Below, piece by piece: positions 13,839 to 23,742 of a DNA stretch of 64,000 nucleotides. Below the pieces are notes generated by a model. The model was not told the origin of the DNA and did no database searches. It saw only the letters and a list, made by a program, of their open reading frames with translations. Each line of letters begins with the position of its first letter. Position 1 is the stretch's first letter. Source of the DNA: Rutidosis leptorrhynchoides (lineage: Eukaryota > Streptophyta > Magnoliopsida > Asterales > Asteraceae); NCBI RefSeq assembly GCF_046630445.1, contig NC_092334.1, positions 106,884,501-106,948,500 of the forward strand, read 5' to 3'. The position numbers and the translations under genes are program-made.

Positions 13839-13857
13839 AAATTTCGTCCCGAAATTT
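13839..13857 (-). other. LTR-adjacent hairpin, AAATTTCG/CGAAATTT stem
   Basis: A perfect 8-bp stem with a 3-nt loop (TCC on plus, GGA on sense). Its outer base overlaps the pol stop codon at 13857-13859, and it is followed by the polypurine tract. Other element families in this window have the same placement and loop with different stems. Confidence 0.8.
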
Positions 13858-14150
13858 TAAGCTGTTGAAGGTGTTGACGAATCTTCTGGAAATAGATGCG
13901 GGTATTTCTTCTTCATCTGATCTTCACACTTCCAGGTGAACTCGGGTCCTCTACGAGCATTCCATCGAACCTTAACAATTGGTATCTTGTTTTGCTTAAG
14001 TCTTTTAACCTCACGATCCATTATTTCGACGGGTTCTTCGATGAATTGGAGTTTTTCGTTGATTTGGATTTCATCTAACGGAATAGTGAGATCTTCTTTA
14101 GCAAAACATTTCTTCAAATTCGAGACGTGGAAAGTGTTATGTACAGCCGC
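13857..14150 (-). CDS. Integrase C-terminal / chromodomain-like part of Tekay pol
   Basis: The C-terminal end of the polyprotein contains the stretch VKVRWNARRGPEFTW, typical of the chromodomain-like tail of plant chromovirus integrases, and ends KKKYPHLF plus a short acidic tail. In the family this domain is thought to guide integration into particular chromatin. The matching part of the second Tekay element lies just inside 54024. This is part of a broken pol gene. Confidence 0.8.
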   Translation of the reverse strand, partial: AAVHNTFHVSNLKKCFAKEDLTIPLDEIQINEKLQFIEEPVEIMDREVKRLKQNKIPIVKVRWNARRGPEFTWKCEDQMKKKYPHLFPEDSSTPSTA

Positions 14151-14171
14151 GAGTTGTTGAGGTAACTCAAG

Positions 14172-16475
14172 TCAGTAAGCTACTGGTCCGACACGATCAA
14201 TAATCTTGAATGGTCCAATATACCTTGGATTTAATTTCCCTCGTTTACCAAATCGAACAACGCCTTTCCAAGGTGCAACTTTTAGCATGACCATCTCTCC
14301 AATTTCAAATTCTATATCTTTTCTTTTAATGTCAGCGTAGCTCTTTTGTCGACTTTGGGCGGTTTTCAACCGTTGTTGAATTTGGATGATCTTCTCGGTA
14401 GTTTCTTGTATAATCTCTGGACCCGTAATATGTCTATCCCCCACTTCACTCCAACAAATCAGAGACCTGCACTTTCTACCATAAAGTGCTTCAAACGGCG
14501 CCATCTCAATGCTTGAATGGTAGCTGTTGTTGTAGGAAAATTCTGCTAACGGTAGATGTCGATCCCAACTGTTTCCGAAATCAATAACACGTGCTCGTAG
14601 CATGTCTTCAAGCGTTTGTATCGTCCTTTCGCTCTGCCCATCAGTTTGTGGATGATAGGCAGTACTCATGTCTAGACGAGTTCCTAATGCTTGCTGTAAT
14701 GTCTGCCAGAATCTTGAAATAAATCTGCCATCCCTATCAAAGATAATAGAGATTGGTATTCCATGTCTGGAGACGACTTCCTTCAAATACAGTCGTGCTA
14801 ACTTCTCCATCTTGTCATCTTCTCTTATTGGCAGGAAGTGTGCTGATTTGGTGAGACGATCAACTATTACCCAAATAGTATCAAAACCACTTGCAGTCCT
14901 TGGCAATTTAGTGATGAAATCCATGGTAATGTTTTCCCATTTCCATTTCGGGATTTCAGGTTGTTGAAGTAGACCTGATGGTTTCTGATGCTCAACTTTG
15001 ACCTTAGAACACGTCAAACATTCTCCTACGTATTTAGCAACATCGGCTTTCATACCCGGCCACCAAAAATGTTTCTTGAGATCCTTGTACATCTTCCCCG
15101 TTCCAGGATGTATTGAGTATCTGGTTTTATGAGCTTCTTTAAGTACCATTTCTCTCATATCTCCAAATTTTGGTACCCAAATCCTTTCAGCCCTATACCG
15201 GGTTCCATCTTCCCAAATATTAAGATGCTTCTCCGATCCTTTGGGTATTTCATCCTTTAAATTTCTCTCTTTTAAAACTCCTTGTTGCGCCTCCTTTATT
15301 TGAGTAGTAAGGTTATTATGAATCATTATATTCATAGATTTTACTCGAATGGGTTCTATGTCCTTCCTGCTCACGGCATCGGCTACCACATTTGCCTTCC
15401 CCGGGTGGTAACGAATCCCAAAGTCGTAATCATTCAACAATTCAATCCACCTACGCTGCCTCATATTCAGTTGTTTCTGATTAAATATGTGTTGAAGACT
15501 TTTGTGGTCGGTATATATAATACTTTTGACCCCATATAAGTAGTGCCTCCAAGTCTTTAATGCAAAAACAACCAAGCCTAATTCCAATTCATGCGTCGTA
15601 TAATTTTGTTCGTGAATCTTCAATTGTCTAGACGCATAAGCAATCACCTTCATTCGTTGCATTAATACACAACTGAGACCTTGCTTTGATGCGTCACAAT
15701 AAATCACAAAATCATCATTCCCTTCAGGCAATGACAATATAGGTGCCGTAGTTAGCTTTTTCTTCAATAACTGAAACGCTTTCTCTTGTTCATCATTCCA
15801 TTCAAATTTCTTCCCTTTATGCGTTAATGCAGTCAAGGGTTTTGCTATTCTGGAAAAGTCTTGGATGAACCTTCTGTAGTAACCAGCTAGTCCTAAAAAC
15901 TGGCGTATGTGTTTCGGAGTTTTTGGGGTTTCCCACTTTTCAACAGTTTCTATCTTTGCCGGATCCACCTTAATACCTTCTTTGTTCACTATGTGACCGA
16001 GGAATTGAACTTCTTCCAACCAAAATGCACACTTTAAAAACTTAGCGTACAATTCTTCCTTCCTCAATACTTCTAACACCTTTCTCAAATGTTCACCGTG
16101 TTCTTGGTCATTCTTTGAGTAAATAAGTATGTCATCAATGAAAACAATGACAAACTTGTCAAGGTATGGTCCACACACTCGGTTCATAAGGTCAATGAAC
16201 ACAGCTGGTGCATTAGTTAAACTAAACGGCATGACCATAAACTCGTAATGACCGTAACGTGTTCTGAAAGCAGTCTTTGGAATATCATCTTCTTTCACCA
16301 GCATTTGATGATACCCGGAACGTAAGTCAATCTTTGAATAAACAGACGAGCCTTGTAGTTGATCAAATAAGTCGTCGATTCTCGGTAGTGGGTAGCGGTT
16401 CTTGATGGTAAGTTTGTTCAACTCTCGGTAGTCGATACACAACCTGAATGTACCATCTTTCTTCTTGACAAACAA
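14172..16475 (-). CDS. Tekay pol: reverse transcriptase, RNase H, integrase
   Basis: An open stretch of 767 codons. Reverse transcriptase comes first, with the palm motif FIDDILIYS. RNase H follows, starting with [11 protein letters not shown] and including the TDHKSLQ motif. Integrase then shows an HHCC zinc finger (HPGTG...CLTCSK), the DDE core region around DFITKLP and the GPF-type C-terminal module ([13 protein letters not shown]). The enzymes copy the element RNA into DNA and insert it. Order and motifs fix the Ty3/gypsy chromovirus class. It is part of a gag-pol unit that is broken elsewhere. Confidence 0.93.
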   Translation of the reverse strand: MFVKKKDGTFRLCIDYRELNKLTIKNRYPLPRIDDLFDQLQGSSVYSKIDLRSGYHQMLVKEDDIPKTAFRTRYGHYEFMVMPFSLTNAPAVFIDLMNRVCGPYLDKFVIVFIDDILIYSKNDQEHGEHLRKVLEVLRKEELYAKFLKCAFWLEEVQFLGHIVNKEGIKVDPAKIETVEKWETPKTPKHIRQFLGLAGYYRRFIQDFSRIAKPLTALTHKGKKFEWNDEQEKAFQLLKKKLTTAPILSLPEGNDDFVIYCDASKQGLSCVLMQRMKVIAYASRQLKIHEQNYTTHELELGLVVFALKTWRHYLYGVKSIIYTDHKSLQHIFNQKQLNMRQRRWIELLNDYDFGIRYHPGKANVVADAVSRKDIEPIRVKSMNIMIHNNLTTQIKEAQQGVLKERNLKDEIPKGSEKHLNIWEDGTRYRAERIWVPKFGDMREMVLKEAHKTRYSIHPGTGKMYKDLKKHFWWPGMKADVAKYVGECLTCSKVKVEHQKPSGLLQQPEIPKWKWENITMDFITKLPRTASGFDTIWVIVDRLTKSAHFLPIREDDKMEKLARLYLKEVVSRHGIPISIIFDRDGRFISRFWQTLQQALGTRLDMSTAYHPQTDGQSERTIQTLEDMLRARVIDFGNSWDRHLPLAEFSYNNSYHSSIEMAPFEALYGRKCRSLICWSEVGDRHITGPEIIQETTEKIIQIQQRLKTAQSRQKSYADIKRKDIEFEIGEMVMLKVAPWKGVVRFGKRGKLNPRYIGPFKIIDRVGPVAY

Positions 16476-16544
16476 AACAGGAGCTCCCCACGGTGATGTG
16501 CTTGGTCGAATGAAACCACGCTCTAAAAGTTCTTGTAATTGGCT

Positions 16545-17309
16545 TTACAGTTCTTTCATCTCGCTGGGTGCGAGTCTGTAAGGAGCACGAGCTATTGGTG
16601 CAGCTCCTGGTACAAGATCTATTTGAAATTCAACGGATCGATGTGGGGGTAATCCCGGTAATTCTTTCGGAAATACATCGGGAAATTCTTTTACAATGGG
16701 AACATCATTGATGCTCTTTTCTTCAGTTTGTACTTTCTCGACGTGTGCTAGAACAGCATAGCAACCTTTTCTTATTAGTTTTTGTGCCTTCAAATTACTA
16801 ATAAGATGTAGCTTCGTGTTGCCCTTTTCTCCGTACACCATTAAGGGTTTTCCTTTTTCTCGTATAATGCGAATTGCATTTTTGTAACAAACGATCTTTG
16901 CTTTCACTTCTTTCAACCAGTCCATACCGATTATCACATCAAAACTCCCTAACTCTACTGGTATCAAATCAATCTTAAATGTTTCGCTAACCAGTTTAAT
17001 TTCTCGATTCCGACATATATTATCTGCTGAAATTAATTTACCATTTGCTAATTCGAGTAAAAATTTACTATCCAAAGGCGTCAATGGACAACTTAATTTA
17101 GCACAAAAATCTCTACTCATATAGCTTCTATCCGCACCCGAATCAAATAAAACGTAAGCAGATTTATTATCAATAAGAAACGTACCCGTAACAAGCTCCG
17201 GGTCTTCCTGTGCCTCTGCCGCATTAATATTGAAAACTCTTCCGCAGCCTTGTCCATTCGTGTTACTCCTGGTTCGGGCAATTTCTAATAATGTGGCCCG
17301 GTTTTCCAT
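16545..17309 (-). CDS. Tekay aspartic protease and pol N-terminal region
   Basis: It contains VLFDSGADRSYMS, the catalytic DSGA motif of retropepsin-like proteases, and FDVIIGMDWL further on, a usual Ty3/gypsy protease signature. Its last part leads into the RT N-terminus (FPKELPGLPP). The protease would process the Gag-Pol polyprotein. It overlaps the end of gag by a short stretch, as is common between gag and pol. Confidence 0.88.
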   Translation of the reverse strand: MENRATLLEIARTRSNTNGQGCGRVFNINAAEAQEDPELVTGTFLIDNKSAYVLFDSGADRSYMSRDFCAKLSCPLTPLDSKFLLELANGKLISADNICRNREIKLVSETFKIDLIPVELGSFDVIIGMDWLKEVKAKIVCYKNAIRIIREKGKPLMVYGEKGNTKLHLISNLKAQKLIRKGCYAVLAHVEKVQTEEKSINDVPIVKEFPDVFPKELPGLPPHRSVEFQIDLVPGAAPIARAPYRLAPSEMKEL

Positions 17310-18471
17310 ATTTATAACAAACTACATTGGCATAACTTGCTCCGACACTATTTGCTCCGCCATTACTCGTTCCGACACCATTTGTTCCTTTCTTTCTATT
17401 AACCCCTGGTCCGTAGACCTCACACTTCGCCGCGCTATGACCATTTCTTTTACACTTGTTGCAAAATTTGGTGCAGAACCCCGAGTGATACTTTTCACAC
17501 CTTTGGCATAGCTGCTTCTGATTGTTGTTGTTGTTGCAGTTATTATTGTTGTTGGGATGATTGTTGTAGTTGCTGTTGTTGTTGTTGTTGCTGCTGTTGT
17601 TGGGCCGTTTGTTGTAGTTGCGATTGATGTTGCGATTGTTGGGATAATTGTTGCGATTATTGTTGTAATTGCTGTTGTTGTTGTATTGGTGATTCTTATC
17701 ACCGTTTTCCTCCCACTTTCTTTTGACTTGCTTCACATTGGCCTCTTCAGCAGTCTGTTCTTTAATTCTTTCTTCAATCTGGTTCACTAGTTTGTGAGCC
17801 ATTCTACATGCCTGTTGTATGGAGGCGGGCTCGTGTGAACTTATATCTTCTTGGATTCTTTCCGGTAATCCTTTCACAAACGCGTCGATCTTCTCTTCCT
17901 CATCTTCGAATGCTCCCGGACACAATAGGCACAATTCTGTGAATCGTCTTTCGTACGTGGTAATATCAAATCCTTGGGTTCGTAACCCTCTAAGTTCTGT
18001 CTTGAGCTTATTGACCTTGGTTCTGGGACGGTACTTCTCGTTCATCAAGTGCTTGAATGCTGACCACGGTAGTGCGTACGCATCATCTTGTCCCACTTGC
18101 TCTAGATAGGTATTCCACCATGTTAACGCAAAACCTGTGAAGGTATGCGTAGCGTACTTCACTTTGTCCTCTTCAGTACCCTTACTTATGGCAAACACCG
18201 ATTCGACCTACTCGGTCCACCGTTTCAATCCGATCGGTCCTTCGGTTCCATCAAATTCCAAAGGTTTACAGGCAGTGAATTCTTTGTAGGTGCATCCTAC
18301 ACGATTTCCTGTACTGCTAGATCCAAGGTTATTGTTGGTATGTAGCGCAGCCTGTACTGCGGCTGTGTTTGAAGCTAGAAAAGTACGGAATTCCTCTTCA
18401 TTCATATTCACGGTGTGTCGATTAGTCGGTGCCATTTCCTTCAAAATAGTCAAATGGAACAAGTTAATCAT
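17263..18471 (-). CDS. Tekay gag (capsid and nucleocapsid) region
   Basis: The capsid-type retrotransposon gag domain includes LTWWNTYLEQVG and YERRFTELCLLCPG. An asparagine-rich low-complexity stretch follows, encoded by ttg/tta repeats around 17520-17700 (plus reading). A zinc-knuckle region lies at the end. Gag forms the virus-like particle and binds the element RNA. The valine-rich ORF on the opposite strand here is a shadow of the Asn-rich repeat. Confidence 0.88.
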
Positions 18472-18572
18472 ACAGAATATTAAGAGTAGTTAATAGTATT
18501 TCGTAGCATAATATGAACTCATTTATAAAAGCTTTTTCTTCATATTAGCGTTTTATAAGTTTAAATTCGGGT

Positions 18573-18588
18573 AGTACCTACCCGTTAA
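18573..18588 (-). other. Second copy of the polypurine tract/LTR junction, between F-box ORF and gag
   Basis: AGTACCTACCCGTTAA occurs here and again at 13821-13836, where it spans the LTR edge and polypurine tract. The preceding TTCGGG also matches the LTR end (GTTCGGGTCACTACA). The internal copy therefore looks like a remnant of an LTR-polypurine tract junction lying upstream of gag in sense order. Confidence 0.7.
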
Positions 18589-18776
18589 GTTCATACTTAG
18601 TAGCTAATATACAATTCAACTACTACAATTCTATATGAAAAACTGATTATAATAATATTTCGCGTTCAAACTTTTACACAATATTTTACAAACTTACAAT
18701 ACCGCTTATTTTACATATAGCATGAAATATAGCACACAATAAATTTGATACAAGATGGTTGTGAAGATAATTCTAG
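18589..18776. other. Non-coding spacer in the Tekay element
   Basis: An AT-rich spacer between the internal polypurine-like copy and the end of the F-box ORF. No open frame or motif was seen. Confidence 0.5.
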
Positions 18777-19460
18777 CTAGTACACAAGTCGTTCAGCAAA
18801 GGCAATAAAGACACGTAATTCATACGTCCAGAAACAAGTCATGCATTCTGGTTTTACTAGGATTACTTCCCATCCTTGGTCTTGTGGAACATAACCGTTA
18901 TGGCCGTTGATAAGACAACGTGTTGTAACGTCGTCAAAGGGACGAGGGTTACGTAATGTCCAACAGTCCCGTAACAATCTAAAAACCTCATTTCTTACCC
19001 CAATTACCGACTCCGTCACTTGTGGGAACGTTTTGTTTAATAGTTGTAGCCCGATGTTCTTGTTCTCACTTTGGTGAGAAGCGAACATTACTAATCCGTA
19101 AGCATAACATGCTTCTTTATGTTGCATGTTAGCCGCTTTTTCTAAATCACGAAGTCCAATATTCTGATATATTGAGTCAAAATAATTTCTTAACCCATTG
19201 CGTAAAATAGCATTTGGGTTCCCCGCAATATATGCGTCAAAGTAAACACATCGTAACTTATGGATTTCCCAATGTGATATCCCCCATCTTTCGAACGAAA
19301 GCCTTTTATAAACCAAGGCATTCTTGGAACATTCTTCGAATGTCTTACAAACTGATCTCACCTTAAATAGTTGTGCCGAAGAATCCTGACCGACTCTAGA
19401 CAAGATTTCATCAATCATGTCTCCGGGTAGGTCTCTTAAAATATTGGGTTGTCTATCCAT
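18777..19460 (-). CDS. F-box protein ORF carried inside the Tekay element
   Basis: An unbroken 227-codon ORF in the same sense as gag-pol. An F-box occupies roughly residues 6-50, with LPGDMIDEILSRVG and LFKVRSVCKTF, the usual F-box spacing of LP..EI and the VC..F motif. The rest resembles the Sel1-like helical repeats of the plant F-box At2g35280 group (LEKAANMQHKEACYAYGL, NIGLQLLNK). F-box proteins bind Skp1 and present substrates to SCF ubiquitin ligases; no substrate can be read here. It is not part of the standard gag-pol set, so it was most likely captured from the host. The start is the first ATG directly before the F-box. Whether it is expressed is unknown. Confidence 0.82.
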   Translation of the reverse strand: MDRQPNILRDLPGDMIDEILSRVGQDSSAQLFKVRSVCKTFEECSKNALVYKRLSFERWGISHWEIHKLRCVYFDAYIAGNPNAILRNGLRNYFDSIYQNIGLRDLEKAANMQHKEACYAYGLVMFASHQSENKNIGLQLLNKTFPQVTESVIGVRNEVFRLLRDCWTLRNPRPFDDVTTRCLINGHNGYVPQDQGWEVILVKPECMTCFWTYELRVFIAFAERLVY

Positions 19461-19597
19461 TTTGTATTTTTATACTGTAAAATAGACAAGAGTTAGATTC
19501 ATAAAAAAAATACTTATTAATACAAGCAATTTTTACATATATCATAAAGCATAAGCACACTATATTACATATATTACACCACACGAATACAACTATC

Positions 19598-20212
19598 TTA
19601 TTCCGACTCGCTTGTTTCTTCTTCTTCGATTTTGGTTCGTTTTGCCAAGTTTCTAGGGATATATGATGTTCCCCTAATACGAGCCGTCGTTTTCCACATT
19701 GGTTTAGAAAAACCTGGTGGTTTAGAGGTTCCCGGGTCATTGTTACAACTTAAGGACTTCGGGGGTTGACGATACATATAAAGTTCATCGGGGTTGGAAT
19801 TAGATTTCTCTATTTTTATGCCCTTTCCCTTATTATTTTCTTTTGCCTTTTTAAATTCAGTTGGGGTAATTTCTATAACATCATCGGAATTCTCGTCGGA
19901 ATCCGATTCATCGGAGAATTTGTAATCCTCCCAATATTTTGCTTCCTTGGCGGAAACACCATTGACCATAATTAACCTTGGTCGGTTGGTTGAGGATTTT
20001 CTTTTACTTAGCCGTTTTATTATTTCCCCCACCGGTTCTATTTCTTCATCCGGTTCCGATTCTTCTTCCGGTTCCGATTCTTCTTCCGGTTCCGACTCTT
20101 CTTCCGGTTCCTCTTGGGGAACTTGTGAATCAGTCCACGAATCATTCCAATTTACATTTGACTCTTCATTATTATTAGGTGAGTCAATGGGACTTGTTCT
20201 AGAGGTAGACAT
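19598..20212 (-). CDS. Acidic protein ORF of unknown function, first ORF after the PBS
   Basis: An unbroken 204-codon ORF in element sense that starts about 200 bp after the primer-binding site. Residues 33-58 are acidic, with the repeat EESEPE about three times. A basic patch KRLSKRK follows, then serine/acidic stretches (SDESDSDENSDD), a lysine-rich segment, and a C-terminal part with RIRGTSYIPRNLAKRTK. I do not recognise a family. The mixed acidic/basic, disordered composition resembles nucleic-acid or chromatin-associated proteins, but this is only an impression. It is followed after 137 bp by the F-box ORF. Confidence 0.6.
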   Translation of the reverse strand: MSTSRTSPIDSPNNNEESNVNWNDSWTDSQVPQEEPEEESEPEEESEPEEESEPDEEIEPVGEIIKRLSKRKSSTNRPRLIMVNGVSAKEAKYWEDYKFSDESDSDENSDDVIEITPTEFKKAKENNKGKGIKIEKSNSNPDELYMYRQPPKSLSCNNDPGTSKPPGFSKPMWKTTARIRGTSYIPRNLAKRTKIEEEETSESE

Positions 20213-20407
20213 CTATCACATAATATCAAACGCGTTAAGAGATTAATATATCACATAATATTCACATGTTAAAAATATATAGTTTCCAACAAAATTTGTT
20301 AAGCAATCATTTTTCAAGTAAACACGGTCGAAGTCCAGACTCACTAATGCATCCTAACAAACTCGATAAGACACACTAATGCAAAATTCTGGTTCTCAAA
20401 GACCAAC

Positions 20408-20419
20408 GCTCGGATACCA
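20408..20419 (-). other. Primer-binding site of the Tekay element
   Basis: The sense strand reads TGGTATCCGAGC, one base different from the common initiator tRNA-Met primer site. It lies two bases from the 5' LTR edge at 20422. Confidence 0.75.
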
Positions 20420-20421
20420 AT

Positions 20422-23400
20422 TGAAATGTCCCGTTCTTATTGATTAAAAACGTTCCATATTAATTGATTTCGTTGCGAGGTTTTGACCTCTATATGAGAC
20501 GTTTTTCAAAGACTGCATTCATTTTAAAACAAACCATAACCTTTATTTCATCAATAAAGGTTTAAAAATCTTTACGTAGATTATCAAATAATGATAATCT
20601 AAAATATCATGTTTACACACGACCATTACATAATGGTTTACAATACAAATATGTTACAACAAAATAAGTTTCTTGAATGCAGTTTTTACACAATATCATA
20701 CAAGCATGGACTTCAAATCTCGTCCTTATTTAAGTATGCAACAGCGGAAGCTCTTAGTATTCACCTGAGAATAAACATGCTTTAAACGTCAACAAAAAAT
20801 GTTGGTGAGTTATAGGTTTAACCTATATATATCAAATCGTAACAATAGACCACAAGATTTCATATTTCAATACACATCCCATACATAGAGATAAAAATCA
20901 TTCATATGGTGAACACCTGGTAACCGACATAGATGCATATATATATAAGAATATCCCCATCATTCCGGGACACCCTTCGGATATGATATAAATTTCGAAG
21001 TACTAAAGCATCCAGTACTTTGGATGGGGTTTGTTAGGCCCAATAGATCTATCTTTAGGATTCACGTCAATTAGGGTGTCTGTTCCCTAATTCTTAGATT
21101 ACCAGACTTAATAAAAAGGGGCATATTCGATTTCGATAATTCAACCATAGAATGTAGTTTCACGTACTTGTGTCTATTTTGTAAATCATTTATAAAACCT
21201 GCATGTATTCTCATCCCAAAAATATTAGATTTTAAAAGTGGGACTATAACTCACTTTCACAGATTTTTACTTCGTCGGGAAGTAAGACTTGGCCACTGGT
21301 TGATTCACGAACCTATAACAATATATACATATATATCAAAGTATGTTCAAAATATATTTACAATACTTTTAATACATTTTGATGTTTTAAGTTTATTAAG
21401 TCAGCTGTCCTCGTTAGTAACCTACAACTAGTTGTCCACAGTTAGATGTACAGAAATAAATCGATAAATATTATCTTGAATCAATCCACGACCCAGTGTA
21501 TACGTATCTCAGTATTGATCACAACTCAAACTATATATATTTTGGAATCAACCTCAACCCTGTATAGCTAACTCCAACATTCACATATAGAGTGTCTATG
21601 GTTGTTCCGAAATATATATAGATGTGTCGACATGATAGGTCGAAACATTGTATACGTGTCTATGGTATCTCAAGATTACATAATATACAATACAAGTTGA
21701 TTAAGTTATGGTTGGAATAGATTTGTTACCAATTTTCACGTAGCTAAAATGAGAAAAATTATCCAATCTTGTTTTACCCATAACTTCTTCATTTTAAATC
21801 CGTTTTGAGTGAATCAAATTGCTATGATTTCATATTGAACTCTATTTTATGAATATAAACAGAAAAAGTATAGGTTTATAGTCGGAAAAATAAGTTACAA
21901 GTCGTTTTTGTAAAGGTAGTCATTTCAGTCGAAAGAACGACGTCTAGATGACCATTTTAGAAAACATACTTCCACTTTGAGTTTAACCATAATTTTTGGA
22001 TATAGTTTCATGTTCATAATAAAAATCATTTTCTCAGAATAACAACTTTTAAATCAAAGTTTATCATAGTTTTTAATTAACTAACCCAAAACAGCCCGCG
22101 GTGTTACTGCGACGGCGTAAATCCGGTTTTACGGTGTTTTTCGTGTTTCCAGGTTTTAAATCATTAAGTTAGCATATCATATAGATATAGAACATGTGTT
22201 TAGTTGATTTTAAAAGTCAAGTTAGAAGGATTAACTTTCGTTTGCGAACAAGTTTAGAATTAACTAAACTATGTTCTAGTGATTACAAGTTTAAACCTTC
22301 GAATAAGATAGCTTTATATGTATGAATCGAATGATGTTATGAACATCATTACTACCTTAAGTTCCTTGGATAAACCTACTGGAAAAGAGAAAAATAGATC
22401 TAGCTTCAACGGATCCTTGGATGGCTCGAAGTTCTTGAAGCAGAATCATGACACGAAAACAAGTTCAAGTAAGATCATCACTTGAAATAAGATTGTTATA
22501 GTTATAGAAATTGAACCAAAGTTTGAATATGATTATTACCTTGTATTAGAATGATAACCTACTGTAAAAAACAAAGATTTCTTGAGGTTGGATGATCACC
22601 TTACAAGATTGAAAATGAGCTAGCAAACTTGAAAGTATTCTTGATTTTATGTAACTAGAACTTGTAGAATTTATGAAGAACACTTAGAACTTGAAGATAG
22701 AACTTAAGAGAGATCAATTAGATGAAGAAAATTGAAGAATGAAAGTGTTTGTAGGTGTTTTTGGTCGTTGGTGTATGGATTAGATATAAAGGATATGTAA
22801 TTTTGTTTTCATGTAAATAAGTCATGAATGATTACTCATATTTTTGTAATTTTATGAGATATTTCATGCTAGTTGCCAAATGATGGTTCCCACATGTGTT
22901 AGGTGACTCACATGGGCTGCTAAGAGCTGATCATTGGAGTGTATATACCAATAGTACATACATCTAAAAGCTGTGTATTGTACGAGTACGAATACGGGTG
23001 CATACGAGTAGAATTGTTGATGAAACTGAACGAGGATGTAATTGTAAGCATTTTTGTTAAGTAGAAGTATTTTGATAAGTGTATTGAAGTCTTTCAAAAG
23101 TGTATAAATACATATTAAAACACTACATGTATATACATTTTAACTGAGTCGTTAAGTCATCGTTAGTCGTTACATGTAAGTGTTGTTTTGAAACCTTTAG
23201 GTTAACGATCTTGTTAAATGTTGTTAACCCAATGTTTATAATATCAAATGAGATTTTAAATTATTATATTATCATGATATTATCATGTATGAATATCTCT
23301 TAATATGATATGTATACATTAAATGTCTTTACAACGATAATCGTTACATATATGTCTCGTTTAAAAATCATTAAGTTAGTAGTCTTGTTTTTACATATGT

Positions 23401-23675
23401 AGTTCATTGTTAATATACTTAATGATATGTTTACTTATCATAGTATCATGTTAACTATATATATATATATCCATATATATGTCATCATATAGTTTTTACA
23501 AGTTTTAACGTTCGTGAATCACCGGTCAACTTGGGTGGTCAATTGTCTATATGAAACATATTTCAATTAATCAAGTCTTAACAAGTTTGATTGCTTAATG
23601 TGTTGGAAACATTTAATCATGTAAATATCAATCTCAATTAATATATATAAACATGGAAAAGTTCGGGTCACTACA
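20422..23675 (-). repeat. 5' LTR of the Tekay element
   Basis: It is 3254 bp, begins TGAAATGTCCC and ends GGTCACTACA (plus reading). The solo LTR at 26507-29760 has the same length. The target duplication TCTGA follows at 23676-23680. Confidence 0.92.
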
Positions 23676-23742
23676 TCTGATGCACACATTTACTGACACT
23701 TTCATGAACACTTTCTAATGCATAAAATTTCAGGATCTTACA

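Larger units (their letters stand above)
10851..23675 (-). mobile_element. Tekay-lineage Ty3/gypsy chromovirus with two extra ORFs
   Basis: A full-length LTR retrotransposon of 12.8 kb on the minus strand, bounded by TGAAATGTCCC...GGTCACTACA (plus reading) and flanked by the 5-bp target duplication TCTGA (10846-10850 and 23676-23680). Sense order: 5' LTR, PBS, acidic ORF, F-box ORF, gag, protease, RT-RNase H, integrase with a chromodomain-like end, polypurine tract, 3' LTR. The two LTRs differ at only about one base in a hundred where compared by eye, so the insertion is young, probably under a million years at usual plant rates. The coding region is broken at about three or four places. It sits inside the 5' LTR of the non-coding element. 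Confidence 0.92.
170..23742 (-). mobile_element. Non-coding (LARD-like) LTR retrotransposon, host to nested insertions
   Basis: Two long near-identical sequences flank a unique middle. The left copy ends at 1483. The right copy runs 8347-10850 and resumes at 23681-23742 after a nested element. A sequence complementary to the 3' end of initiator tRNA-Met (GCTCTGATACCA, 8333-8344) abuts the right copy, so the element lies on the minus strand with its 5' LTR on the right. The internal part (1484-8346), without the solo LTR nested at 2739-6190, is about 3.4 kb and holds no gag, protease, RT or integrase motif. LTRs of about 2.5 kb and a non-coding interior fit a large retrotransposon derivative dependent on an autonomous partner. 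A fully decayed element is the alternative. By eye the LTR copies are very similar, suggesting a fairly recent insertion. Confidence 0.75.

Noticed and set aside
17557-17790. Valine-rich membrane-like protein on the plus strand
   Set aside because: It is the opposite strand of the Asn-rich repeat in gag.
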